A stretch of 64,000 nt of DNA from Fidelibacterota bacterium. Its GTDB lineage: Bacteria; Fidelibacterota; UBA8477; JABMPR01. Under the pieces are notes generated by a model. That model had not been told where the DNA came from. It saw only the letters and a program-made list of their open reading frames with translations, and made no database searches. The position numbers were made by a program, and so were the translations under genes. The number at the start of each line of letters is the position of its first letter. Position 1 is the first letter of the stretch. Below are positions 35,646 through 45,566 of this stretch, piece after piece. Where the stretch lies: assembly GCA_018673925.1 (NCBI GenBank), contig JABHBL010000072.1, positions 1 to 64,000 of the forward strand, in the 5' to 3' direction.

Positions 35646-38600
35646 ATGCTACCTAAGCGTTACTTAACAAAATTAGCAGTTGCTTTGCTAGTGTTGTTGC
35701 CTGTGTTGTTAACTGCACAGACTTACAACGTAACCATTGCAGTTGATGCAGCCCGTGCAAGCGTGCCTGAAGGATCCAGTATCTGGATTACCGGTGAGGT
35801 AGATGGCTGGAGTGGTTGGGGAACTGAGCTTACTGATGCAGATGCCGATGGTATCTATTCAGGAACAATAGCCAGTGTAGCCCCAGGCTCATATCGCTAT
35901 TTGTATCTTATTGGCGGTGGCTGGGGAAGCCCAGAGGGCAGACCTATAGATCAGTCAATTTGCGACTCTGCAGTCGATGAAGGTGATGCCACTTTTGGTT
36001 TTACTGTTGTTGATGCTGATGTGGTTGCTGATACGACTTGTTGGAACTCTTGTGATCCCTGTCAGGATACCTATGATGTTACCTTTATTGTAGACATGAC
36101 TGATGAAACTGTACCAGCTGAATCGAACATCTGGGCTACAGGTGATTTCGGTGGTTGGTCTGGTTGGGACTTAGAACTTACTGATGACAATGCTGATGGG
36201 ATCTATTCAGCAACTGCTACTGTTGCTGCTGGAACACACCGCTTTCTATATTTATTAGGTGGTGGCTGGGGTTCCCCAGAAGGAAGACCTGCTGTTGGTG
36301 CTCCTTGTGCATTCCCTCATCCTGATGATCCAAATGATGTTACCTATGGAGTAGTTGCTCTATTTAATGATGTCGTGATGGACACGATCTGTTGGATGGA
36401 ATGTGTTGCTTGTGATGAAGTAATCGATGGGCCAACTGTTGCTGCCCCGACTCCTACAGAGTTAGAAGCAGACGTTATTTCTATTTATAGTGATGCGTAT
36501 ACTGATATTGCCGGAACCAACTTCAATCCTGGTTGGGGTCAAGCCACTGTACAATCAGAAGTGCTGATTGATGGCAATAATACTATGCTTTATACAGGTC
36601 TCAATTATCAGGGAATCAATATTGGTAGCGCTGACGGTGGCGTTGCTCATGATGTTTCTGCCAAAGGTTATCTGCATGTTGATTTCTGGTCAGATAATTC
36701 TACTGCCCTGAATGTGTTTTTGATCAGTATCTCAAGTGGAGAACAGGCTTTTGCCCTGCCAGTTGGATCTACTGGCTGGATGAGTGTTGATATTCGATTA
36801 GATCATTTTACCGATCTGGGTATGGTTCTGACTGATATTCACCAGCTGAAATTTGATGGTAATGGTGATATCTATTTAGATAACATCTATTTCCATGGAA
36901 TACCATGGGTAATGCCTGATGACCTGGTTTTCAATGGTTTTGAAACTGCAGAAGATATCGCCATCGGTGCAGATGCCTTCTGGCAATTTGATTATCCTGT
37001 TGAATCTGAGCTAGTCAACTCCATCACATCCACACTTGTCTCAAGTGCAGGATTACCACAAGATGGTGTTGGAGCTGTACAGTTTGATTATACGATTGAG
37101 CACTACTATCAATACGGTGGTTTCTCATCTGTGAATCATATTACAGATGCTTATGTTGATCTATCGCCATATAACTATCTCAGTTTCCAGATTCAGAATT
37201 ATATCCCAACCAACATTGATTCTTCAATGGCACTACGCTTCACTCTGGTTGATGGTAGTAATCAAACTGATCCTGCAAACTGGAGTAAAGATAGTTGCGA
37301 ATTTTACTATGCCTTTATCGAAGATGACTACTTCTTTGATGACGAAGCTGGTTCAGGCTGGTCAGAGGTCAGAATTCCTCTTGTAAAAGCAGCATCCAAC
37401 GCTGGCGGACAGGAATACAATGTTGGTTTTGTCCGTACTGGTTGGGCTGGAATTGCAGGAAATGATCTCTTAGATTTGGACAAAATTGTTGGTTATGGAT
37501 TTGAGTGGGTTTCACCACCTTGGAATACGGAAATTGGTGATGTCATGACTGGATCTGTCTGGTTTGACAATCTTAAAGCCCTTTACTCAGATGATATCTA
37601 TGGATGTATGGATCCTGTTAGTGTAAACTATAATCCAGATGCAACCATCGATGATGGCAGTTGTCTCTATGACACTGATGTCGTTGACATCACTTTTGAG
37701 TTGAATATGGAAATGGAAACTGTCAATGAAGATGGTCTATTTCTCGCTGGTGGAAACTATTTTGGCTATCCAGCAGACTATCCATTTCATGATGATGGAC
37801 TAGATGGTGATAGAATTGCAGACGATAACATCTATACTATTGTTGTTCAGGTTCCCAACCATTTTTCTGAAGACTATACTTTCACCAATGGTCCAGACTG
37901 GGCTTTTAAAGAAGATATTGCAGGTCAAGATTGTGCAGTTGACCCATATAATGATCGTACGATTTCTGTAGGTATTAATGATACAACTGTCACTACCTGT
38001 TTTGGCCAATGTACTGAAGATGGTAGTTGTGGTATCGTTGATCTAGTCAATGTGACCTTTAGGGTTGATATGCGTGATCAGGTAGTCCATGAAAACGGTG
38101 TTTACATGGCTGGTGGCGGCATTGGTGAAGAAGGACATATCATGGACGATTCAGATGGTGATGATATCTGGGAATACACCCTGGAAATCGCCTCCGATAT
38201 TGAATTTTTCTGGAAATTCAGAAACGGTCCAACTGATGGCAGTTGGGGTGGTGACTGGGAAGGCGGCGAAGGCGGCATTCAGTTGGCTGATGGTGGTTGT
38301 GGTGCAAACCAATACAATGACCGTTCAGTGACCCTTACTGAGGACACTGTGCTTCCTGCATTCTGTTTTGGATACTGTTTCCCTTGTTCACCTGTACATG
38401 ATGTAGCTGTCACATTCAGCGTGGATATGAGTGCAGAAACAGGATTTAATCCTGCATCGGATTCACCTTATGTAATCCACTCAGCTAATGAATGGGATTT
38501 CTCAAACCCAGTTCTCTTTACAGAAACAACTGTTAGTGGAATCTGGAGTGGAACCATCACTCTGACCACACGCGATACAGTGAATTTTCTCTTCGCTTAT

Positions 38601-39053
38601 GGCGCTGGAACTTTTGAGGATATGACTGGACAAGAATGTACTGTATTTGATGAAGGCGTACAACTTGATGTACGTCAACTACTTACACCTATCGGTGATG
38701 ATACAGAGTACGATGTTCCCGGTTCAGTGTTTGGGTCATGTACTACTGTAGGTGTTGATGATGAACTTCTACTGCCTACTGAGTTCTTGATGAGCACATA
38801 TCCCAATCCATTTAACCCAGATGTAACTATACAATATCAGCTTCCTGCTGTTGAAGATGTCAAGATTGATATCTACAATATGTTAGGACAGAATGTCAGG
38901 TCTTTGGTCGAAACAAGACACGCTCCTGGTCATTACAATGTTGTATGGAATGGCAGAAATTCATATGGTCATCCTTTAGGAACAGGTATCTACTTTGTTG
39001 TAGTATCTCGCGCTTCAGGTACGTCTGTAATGAAGGTTACACTGCTGAAATAG
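35646..39053 (+). CDS. Large surface glycan-binding protein with T9SS-like tail
   Basis: The start follows GGAGGA and begins a clean signal peptide (MLPKRYLTK... ending LTAQ); the upstream in-frame ATGs at 35580 and 35613 lack this. The product is 1135 aa. It opens with two near-identical starch-binding-like Ig modules (about 25-130, 131-235: 'WSGWxxELTDxxADGIYS', 'GGGWGSPEGRP'). Then come a module B as in the 2725-5046 protein, a CIA30/CBM-like module, a 'GCMDPVSVNYNPDATIDDGSC' element, three more Ig modules and a 'YPNPFNPDV' T9SS-type tail. There is no catalytic motif. It likely plays the SusE/SusF-like capture role for the TonB receptor downstream. Confidence 0.85.
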   Translation: MLPKRYLTKLAVALLVLLPVLLTAQTYNVTIAVDAARASVPEGSSIWITGEVDGWSGWGTELTDADADGIYSGTIASVAPGSYRYLYLIGGGWGSPEGRPIDQSICDSAVDEGDATFGFTVVDADVVADTTCWNSCDPCQDTYDVTFIVDMTDETVPAESNIWATGDFGGWSGWDLELTDDNADGIYSATATVAAGTHRFLYLLGGGWGSPEGRPAVGAPCAFPHPDDPNDVTYGVVALFNDVVMDTICWMECVACDEVIDGPTVAAPTPTELEADVISIYSDAYTDIAGTNFNPGWGQATVQSEVLIDGNNTMLYTGLNYQGINIGSADGGVAHDVSAKGYLHVDFWSDNSTALNVFLISISSGEQAFALPVGSTGWMSVDIRLDHFTDLGMVLTDIHQLKFDGNGDIYLDNIYFHGIPWVMPDDLVFNGFETAEDIAIGADAFWQFDYPVESELVNSITSTLVSSAGLPQDGVGAVQFDYTIEHYYQYGGFSSVNHITDAYVDLSPYNYLSFQIQNYIPTNIDSSMALRFTLVDGSNQTDPANWSKDSCEFYYAFIEDDYFFDDEAGSGWSEVRIPLVKAASNAGGQEYNVGFVRTGWAGIAGNDLLDLDKIVGYGFEWVSPPWNTEIGDVMTGSVWFDNLKALYSDDIYGCMDPVSVNYNPDATIDDGSCLYDTDVVDITFELNMEMETVNEDGLFLAGGNYFGYPADYPFHDDGLDGDRIADDNIYTIVVQVPNHFSEDYTFTNGPDWAFKEDIAGQDCAVDPYNDRTISVGINDTTVTTCFGQCTEDGSCGIVDLVNVTFRVDMRDQVVHENGVYMAGGGIGEEGHIMDDSDGDDIWEYTLEIASDIEFFWKFRNGPTDGSWGGDWEGGEGGIQLADGGCGANQYNDRSVTLTEDTVLPAFCFGYCFPCSPVHDVAVTFSVDMSAETGFNPASDSPYVIHSANEWDFSNPVLFTETTVSGIWSGTITLTTRDTVNFLFAYGAGTFEDMTGQECTVFDEGVQLDVRQLLTPIGDDTEYDVPGSVFGSCTTVGVDDELLLPTEFLMSTYPNPFNPDVTIQYQLPAVEDVKIDIYNMLGQNVRSLVETRHAPGHYNVVWNGRNSYGHPLGTGIYFVVVSRASGTSVMKVTLLK

Positions 39054-39073
39054 AGTGATTTTGCTGTGGCTGT

Positions 39074-39103
39074 GCCCCGGGTACAATTAAATGTACCCGG
39101 GGC
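39074..39103 (+). other. Strong 12-bp hairpin between surface protein and TonB receptor genes
   Basis: GCCCCGGGTACA (39074-39085) pairs perfectly with TGTACCCGGGGC (39092-39103) around a 6-nt loop, 21 bp after the stop codon. No T-run follows (TGGCTACTG), so it is not a standard terminator. It may protect the 3' end of the upstream mRNA or cause partial termination, giving more binding protein than receptor. Confidence 0.7.
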
Positions 39104-39157
39104 TGGCTACTGCTGAAATATCTCCAGAAGAGAATTCATCTTAAAAAAAAGTTTACT

Positions 39158-42025
39158 ATGAATAAAATACTTACGACCCTGATTGCTATCCCACTTATCG
39201 TTTCGAGTTTATTTGCGCAGACCACTGGGAAAATTGCTGGAAAAATTAGAGATGCCGAAACTGAGGAATACATGATCGGTGTCAATGTTATCATTGAGGA
39301 AGCCGGTGTAGGAGCAGTTACTGACACTGAAGGATACTATGATATCATCAATTTGACACCTGGATCCTATACAGTCAAAGTCTCTATGATAGGTTATGAG
39401 GTCTATGTAGTTGAGGATGTTCGAGTTTCCACAAATCGGACAACCTATCTCGATGCCGATATCAACAGCAGCTTGCTGGAAGGTGCAACGGTATTCGTAA
39501 CGGCCAGCAAAATTTCAACAAAACGCGATCAGACAAGCACTGTAAAAAATATTTCGTCCGAGGACATGGAAATGTTGCCTGTTGAGAGCGTTGGTGCTGT
39601 AGTAGATATGCAAGCGGGAGTTGTTGCAGGACATTTCCGAGGCGGTCGTAGTGGAGAAGTAAGTTATCTCATAGATGGTATCCAAGTTGATGAAGTCTTT
39701 GGCGGAAATAGCGCAGCAGTAAGCATTGAAACAGAAGCTGTCCAGGACTTAGAGGTGATCACTGGTACATTTAATGCTGAATATGGGAATGCCATGAGCG
39801 GTATCGTGAATGCGGTTACCAAGAATGGGTCCGAAAAGTTTCATGCTAGTGCTTCTTCATCAATATCCACATATTTCACTTCCAATACATATGAGGACGA
39901 GGAAGATATCTTTTTAGGATTGGAGCCATTTGGCCTCACCGACAATAAGGAGGATCATTACCAATTAAATACAAACTACGATAATAAATTTATGCTCACC
40001 GGCCCCATACTGGGAGATCAGATTGGTTTTTTTATTAATTATCGTGAACAATCTACAGCTGGTCACTTGAACGGGATCAGGCGTTTTAATGTTTGGGATG
40101 TCAGCGACTATTCATCACCAGATTCCCTGGAGTGGATAGATGGCAATACAGGTGACAGTGCCTTTGTTTCAATGAGTTCAAGTAAACATTCTTCGTTGCT
40201 TGCAAAAATTTCTTTCAGACCTTCACCCAAACTCCGCTCCTCAATCATGTTTAATCGGAATGATGATGAGTGGATCGGGTATGACCACGGGAGCAAATAC
40301 AAACCCGATGGTAGAAGTAAAAATTATGGCAATTCTGATTTTATTGCCTTTCAATTGAATCACATGCTCAGCAACTCATTTTTTTATGATCTTAAGCTGA
40401 GTCAATCAGCAAACTATTATGGTAATTATCTTTATAAAGATCCCCAATCCTATACTATAGCTGATGAATTCAGCCAAATAAATGGACTATGGTATTTTGA
40501 GGGGGACACAGTATATAACTATATTCATGATACCTATGCTCAATCATATGGACCTGGATTCGCCTACGGAGGTCAGGATAAAGGTCATAATGAGCGCGAA
40601 ACGATTACACAAAATGTAAAGTTTGATTTGACCTGGCAGGTTAACAATGCTCATAGTTTGAAAACAGGATTTCAGATATCACAACATGATATCACCAGTT
40701 CCTACCATCTGATAAAAAATTTATATGCTGGCACAGTGAATGAGAATTATTATAAACCTGTTTTTGCATCAGAAAATACTGAACAAGCAGATAGCTACAA
40801 TAAACAGCCGCTTGATGGGTCGTTCTATATCCAGGACAAAATGGAATTTGATGAAATGGTTATCAATCTTGGTTTACGTTATGATTATTTTGATGCCAAC
40901 ACCGTTTACCCTTCACAAAGACGAAATCCCTCAAATTCCTCAACGTACTATGTGAATGATTCTTTGGGTGTCCCCATTAAGGTGTGGGATTCTGATTTGC
41001 AGGACAGTGTGAAGGTGTTAGATGAAGCAAGAATGTCAGCCTATCTTGATTCAAAATCAATTTATCAAATTAGTCCCCGCTTTGGGCTCGCTTATCAATT
41101 AGGAAACAGAGCGGTTTTACACTTTAGCTATGGTCACTTTTTCCAAATGCCATCATACTCAAATATTTATCAGAATGATGGGTTTTTTGTAGGCAGTGAT
41201 TTTGGGACCACCATGGGTAATGGTAACCTGGGTGGTGAAACGCTGGGATTAAATGCTCAAAGGACCGTTAGTTATGAAATTGGACTGTGGCAGGAACTGG
41301 CTGAAGGCATGGGGCTTGAAGTTAATCTCTACTATCGAGATATTTATGACTTATTAAGTGCTGCCGTTGTCACCACTTACAACCAGGTAAGCTACGGTTT
41401 GTATACTAACAAAGACTACGGTAATGTACGTGGTCTTGAGGTCAAGTTTGACTTCAATAAGGGTGGCTTTCGCACCAATGCAAATTATACCCTGCAATAC
41501 ACCAAGGGTAATGCCGACAATGCGCAGCAAACTTTTAATCGTGCCGGTAGCTCTATTGATGAAGTGAAGAAGATGATCACCATGAGCTGGGATCAGAGAC
41601 ATACCTTTAACTTGTCTGCAGGATATACAGCTTCAACTTATGGTGCATTTTTTACTGGATATGTTAATTCTGGGACGACATTTACATATTCACCACCGGA
41701 TGGTAGTGACCTTGTCAATATTGTTCTACCTGCAAATAACAGTCACAAGGCACTTGGTTTTCATGTTGACTTCACAGGATTCATGAAGCTTCCGGTGATG
41801 TTCGGAATCAATGCACGCTTGAACCTGTCTATTTATAATTTACTTGATCGCTACAATGCCTCTTACGTCAATGGTGCGACTGGCAGACCTTACTCAGGTA
41901 TTGTCAAAGATATTGATAGGGATGGTTTTCGCAGTTTATTTAACACCATTGAAGATGGCTATAAGAATCCTGGAATGTTTACTACACCTCGTGAAATAAA
42001 AATTGGTTTGGAAGTCGAGTTATAG
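39158..42025 (+). CDS. TonB-dependent outer-membrane receptor (SusC/CirA-like)
   Basis: The 955-aa product has a signal peptide (ending FAQ), then a carboxypeptidase-regulatory-like domain ('KIAGKIRDAETEEYMIGVNV', 'GYYDIINLTPGSYTVKVSMIGY'), a plug ('MLPVESVGAVVDMQAGVV', 'FRGGRSGEVSYLIDGIQVDE', 'NAEYGNAMSGIVNAVTKNG') and a 22-strand-type barrel ending 'REIKIGLEVEL'. It imports large substrates with TonB energy. No SusD-type lipoprotein gene accompanies it. The neighbours are two large secreted proteins and a PorV-like barrel. Oligoglucan uptake is inferred from the surrounding GH16 and GH5 genes. Confidence 0.92.
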   Translation: MNKILTTLIAIPLIVSSLFAQTTGKIAGKIRDAETEEYMIGVNVIIEEAGVGAVTDTEGYYDIINLTPGSYTVKVSMIGYEVYVVEDVRVSTNRTTYLDADINSSLLEGATVFVTASKISTKRDQTSTVKNISSEDMEMLPVESVGAVVDMQAGVVAGHFRGGRSGEVSYLIDGIQVDEVFGGNSAAVSIETEAVQDLEVITGTFNAEYGNAMSGIVNAVTKNGSEKFHASASSSISTYFTSNTYEDEEDIFLGLEPFGLTDNKEDHYQLNTNYDNKFMLTGPILGDQIGFFINYREQSTAGHLNGIRRFNVWDVSDYSSPDSLEWIDGNTGDSAFVSMSSSKHSSLLAKISFRPSPKLRSSIMFNRNDDEWIGYDHGSKYKPDGRSKNYGNSDFIAFQLNHMLSNSFFYDLKLSQSANYYGNYLYKDPQSYTIADEFSQINGLWYFEGDTVYNYIHDTYAQSYGPGFAYGGQDKGHNERETITQNVKFDLTWQVNNAHSLKTGFQISQHDITSSYHLIKNLYAGTVNENYYKPVFASENTEQADSYNKQPLDGSFYIQDKMEFDEMVINLGLRYDYFDANTVYPSQRRNPSNSSTYYVNDSLGVPIKVWDSDLQDSVKVLDEARMSAYLDSKSIYQISPRFGLAYQLGNRAVLHFSYGHFFQMPSYSNIYQNDGFFVGSDFGTTMGNGNLGGETLGLNAQRTVSYEIGLWQELAEGMGLEVNLYYRDIYDLLSAAVVTTYNQVSYGLYTNKDYGNVRGLEVKFDFNKGGFRTNANYTLQYTKGNADNAQQTFNRAGSSIDEVKKMITMSWDQRHTFNLSAGYTASTYGAFFTGYVNSGTTFTYSPPDGSDLVNIVLPANNSHKALGFHVDFTGFMKLPVMFGINARLNLSIYNLLDRYNASYVNGATGRPYSGIVKDIDRDGFRSLFNTIEDGYKNPGMFTTPREIKIGLEVEL

Positions 42026-42026
42026 A

Positions 42027-45000
42027 ATGAATACAATAAATCAAATCCGCATAACTCAAGTTTTAATCTTAATGCTGGTACTACCACTGACGTCATTCAG
42101 TCAGGGAAGGCCCTACAATGGTCCAATAGATGTAGCCGGTGATTTTGAGGCTGAGCGCGAAGGAACCATGAATGGTAATCGCATTCACCTTGAGTTTACG
42201 AATAATACAGAATTGTCAAACTGGCCAGATGAGACTGCTTCAAAATGGCCCAATAACCATTCTGGATATAAAATGGTTGATGGTATTGGTCTTCTGGTTG
42301 GAGCTAGAGTCTATATCGAGAATGATCTTGATGACACTACAGTTGACACGATTGTGGTTGATGATCCAAATGTGATAGCCAACGATCCAAATTTGCACAT
42401 TCTCCATTTTTTACAAACCAGTTACCGTGAACATATGGATCAGAGTGACACCAGTAACACCGAATGGGGCTTCTACCCAGCCTGGGGTTATTTTAATGAA
42501 ACCAGTGACCATCCAGCTATGAGTGATGATTCAACCACCTGGCCTCCTGAAGGTTGGCCAAAGGGTGGTTATGCAAAGGATTGGGCTATGGAATGGGACG
42601 GCAGATTTGGACGTGGTATTCAATATGCCGATCTGGAAACCTACTTCGTTGTGAATGATGCCCAGGATCAAGAATACCTGGGTGATGATGACATGGTTAA
42701 ATACTACCCAAAACCCGGGAGATTTATTGGCGATGAAGGTCATGCAATAACCATTCAAGATGGCGCCCCCTGGGGTGGTCTGGGTCTTCGAGTTGAAACC
42801 CGCGGCTTTCAGTGGAACAATCCACAGGTACGAGATGCACTTTTCTGGGAATACAATATCACCAATAACTCTATTTATGATCTTCCTGAAGTTTGCTTTG
42901 GATACTGGGTTGATAATGCCATTGGTGGAGAAGGTCCTGATGATGATATTGGTTTTTACAATGATGAGCTGGATCTAGCGTATTCATGGGATAAGGATGA
43001 AGAAGCTTCCGATGGTGGAACTCCTGGTATTATGGGGTTTGCCTATTTGGAGAGTCCTGGGTTAGCCTTTGATGGTGAAGACAACGATGATGATGGACTC
43101 ATTGATGAGGCCCGGGACAATTTTGCCGGAAGCTTGATTGGCCCTACAGAAGGGATCTCTGACATGACCAAATTCCTTGATTTTTATGGCTTGGTAGAAT
43201 CAGAGTTAAGAGAACACTGGTCTGGAGATGAAGATCAGGATTGGACAGATGGTCAAGATTTAAACGGAGATGGCATTTATCAGTCATCTGAACCCTATGG
43301 CGATGATGTCGGACTTGATGGTCTAGGTCCCTTGGATTTGAATTACCCAGGTCCAGATTTAGATGGTACCGAGGGTAATCATAGACCTGATTATGATGAA
43401 GCTTTGGGTTGTGAACCCAATTTTGCTGAGACAGATGTTAGTGAGTCTGACATGTTAGGATTAACCTCATTCCAGCTCTTTACAATTGTGACCGTTCCAG
43501 ATGGTCCAGCACCTCCTGGTACAAAATGGTTTAACAACGATGATATTATGTGGGATATGGTTGCTGCAGATACCCTGGTAAAATTATACGATGTCAACGC
43601 CAATCTAGTGGAATTGTTTGCCTCAGGTCCCTTTCAATTGTTTGCTGGAAGGACAGAGCGAATCTCTATGGCGGAGCTACATTCCACAGATGAGAATATG
43701 ATGGCGCCAGATTGGGTTGCACCTGCTCTTTATCAATTAAAATCTGTGGTTCAGTTAATCTATGAATCCGATTATCGTTTTGCACAACCTCCGTTGATGC
43801 CGACACTTGAAGCTACAGCCGCGGACGGGAAAGTGATATTAACCTGGGATGATCGTTCAGACAAACTCACCCGAGATCCTTTTATTGGGAATGTGAATGA
43901 TTTTGAAGGATACAAACTTTACCGGTCAACAGATCAATTTTTTGAAGATGCAGAAGTAATTACTGATGGATATGGCTTACCCACATTTAAGGATCCAATT
44001 TTTGAGTGTGATCTGGTAGACTCTGTATTTGGATTTGCTGATTTCGGATTGGTCAATGGTATTGCCTTTAACCTGGGAACTGAAACAGGTTTAAGACATT
44101 ATTTCATTGATGAAAAGGTCCAGAATGGTAGGACCTACTATTATGGGTTAGCTGCTTACGATTACGGTATCAGTACAAGTATCCCTGGTATTGCGCCTAC
44201 CGAGAATAACCTGGTGGTTAGCACGAATGAATACGACGAAGTAACTGGGTATGGACAAAATGTTCAGATCGTGACACCCAGGAGCACTGCAGCTGGGTTT
44301 AAGGAACCTACTGTTTTACTGGACTCCCTGCAAAATCCAACCCTTGGGAGTGGTAGGATTACTCCAATCGTCTTTGCACGTGATCAAATAAAGGATGGAC
44401 ATACCTATGAGGTGACCTTCCTCATAGATACCCTTCTTAATAATAGATCAAACCCCAGCCACTATATTACCAGCGGCTATAAGGTGTCAGACGTAACGAA
44501 TGGATCACCTGTCATGGTTTATAGCGAATCTCGTTATGATTCATCTGGAAATTCAAACTATGCCATTGAGAATCTAATTTTGGATCAGGATTTGGACACA
44601 TGGACTCTGAATCCAGATACAACAATAAAAACGGATATTTTTGATGGTATTCAACTCCATATCGATCAAAGTGTTATTGAGCCAGAGCTCGATGATGGCC
44701 CTCACGCAACTGGTTGGATAGAGGGATCACCTATCAACCACATGGCAGTAACTCTGACTTCTAGAGAAACCAACCTTTTTCCCTATGACTATGAGATTGT
44801 ATTCACCGGAGATACACTCGCTTACACGAGTCAAGTAGGAGCTTCGACAGGAATTCGTGATGAGAATGATAATGGTCTATGGTTTCCTCCAAAAGTCATT
44901 CTAGATCAATCATTTGATTTTTATGTCATTAACACAAGTCTGGTTGATGAAGCTGGCAATCATCCCATCATGGATTTAGTGGTCCAGGATCATTTTGGTC

Positions 45001-45566
45001 CCAGTTGGGGATTAGACGGTGTTTTTAATAAATATCAAGACAAAATTCTGGTGGGAAGCATTGATACATCCGCTGTCTGGAAGGGTACTGCCTTTGTGAT
45101 TGACTTTATAGGTGGTGGTGATTTTGATTATCCTGGAGTAGGGGATCGATACCAACTCAGTTTCATGCGTCCCTTCTGGAGTTCCGATACCATCCGATTC
45201 ACCACGAGTACTTCAGCTGAAATTGACATGGTACGCGAAGCCCAAACTATGGATAGTATCAAGGTAGTTCCCAATCCATATGTTGGCACAAATGCCATGG
45301 AACCAGCTTTAAGAAACAGGTTTTTGAACCAGCCACGCAAACTAATGTTTACCCATCTCCCTGCATCTTGTGTGATAAAGATATTCACCTCATCAGGGGT
45401 TTTGATTAAAACCATTGAAGTTGAAAATGCTGCACCTGATGGCTCGGAGCATTGGAACCTGCTTACTGAGGAAAATCTGGAGATTGCAGCTGGAATGTAT
45501 ATCTACCATGTGGAATCAAACGAATCTGGTCGAGAACACATTGGAAAATTTGCGGTGTTGAAATGA
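42027..45566 (+). CDS. Large secreted protein with FlgD/T9SS-like C-terminal domain
   Basis: The ATG at 42027, one base after the receptor's stop, gives 1179 aa with a signal peptide (ending SFSQ); an upstream in-frame GTG-type start lies inside the receptor gene. The body has acidic calcium-loop-like stretches ('DGEDNDDDGLIDEARDN', 'DLNGDGIYQSSEPYGDD'), a fibronectin-like part ('FEGYKLYRSTDQF') and a terminal domain ('KIFTSSGVLIKTIEVE', 'AAGMYIYHVES', ending KFAVLK) like T9SS/FlgD tails. No enzyme motif. The order receptor - large secreted protein - PorV-like barrel is common in Ignavibacteria and Marinimicrobia-type genomes. It may replace SusD. Confidence 0.8.
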   Translation: MNTINQIRITQVLILMLVLPLTSFSQGRPYNGPIDVAGDFEAEREGTMNGNRIHLEFTNNTELSNWPDETASKWPNNHSGYKMVDGIGLLVGARVYIENDLDDTTVDTIVVDDPNVIANDPNLHILHFLQTSYREHMDQSDTSNTEWGFYPAWGYFNETSDHPAMSDDSTTWPPEGWPKGGYAKDWAMEWDGRFGRGIQYADLETYFVVNDAQDQEYLGDDDMVKYYPKPGRFIGDEGHAITIQDGAPWGGLGLRVETRGFQWNNPQVRDALFWEYNITNNSIYDLPEVCFGYWVDNAIGGEGPDDDIGFYNDELDLAYSWDKDEEASDGGTPGIMGFAYLESPGLAFDGEDNDDDGLIDEARDNFAGSLIGPTEGISDMTKFLDFYGLVESELREHWSGDEDQDWTDGQDLNGDGIYQSSEPYGDDVGLDGLGPLDLNYPGPDLDGTEGNHRPDYDEALGCEPNFAETDVSESDMLGLTSFQLFTIVTVPDGPAPPGTKWFNNDDIMWDMVAADTLVKLYDVNANLVELFASGPFQLFAGRTERISMAELHSTDENMMAPDWVAPALYQLKSVVQLIYESDYRFAQPPLMPTLEATAADGKVILTWDDRSDKLTRDPFIGNVNDFEGYKLYRSTDQFFEDAEVITDGYGLPTFKDPIFECDLVDSVFGFADFGLVNGIAFNLGTETGLRHYFIDEKVQNGRTYYYGLAAYDYGISTSIPGIAPTENNLVVSTNEYDEVTGYGQNVQIVTPRSTAAGFKEPTVLLDSLQNPTLGSGRITPIVFARDQIKDGHTYEVTFLIDTLLNNRSNPSHYITSGYKVSDVTNGSPVMVYSESRYDSSGNSNYAIENLILDQDLDTWTLNPDTTIKTDIFDGIQLHIDQSVIEPELDDGPHATGWIEGSPINHMAVTLTSRETNLFPYDYEIVFTGDTLAYTSQVGASTGIRDENDNGLWFPPKVILDQSFDFYVINTSLVDEAGNHPIMDLVVQDHFGPSWGLDGVFNKYQDKILVGSIDTSAVWKGTAFVIDFIGGGDFDYPGVGDRYQLSFMRPFWSSDTIRFTTSTSAEIDMVREAQTMDSIKVVPNPYVGTNAMEPALRNRFLNQPRKLMFTHLPASCVIKIFTSSGVLIKTIEVENAAPDGSEHWNLLTEENLEIAAGMYIYHVESNESGREHIGKFAVLK

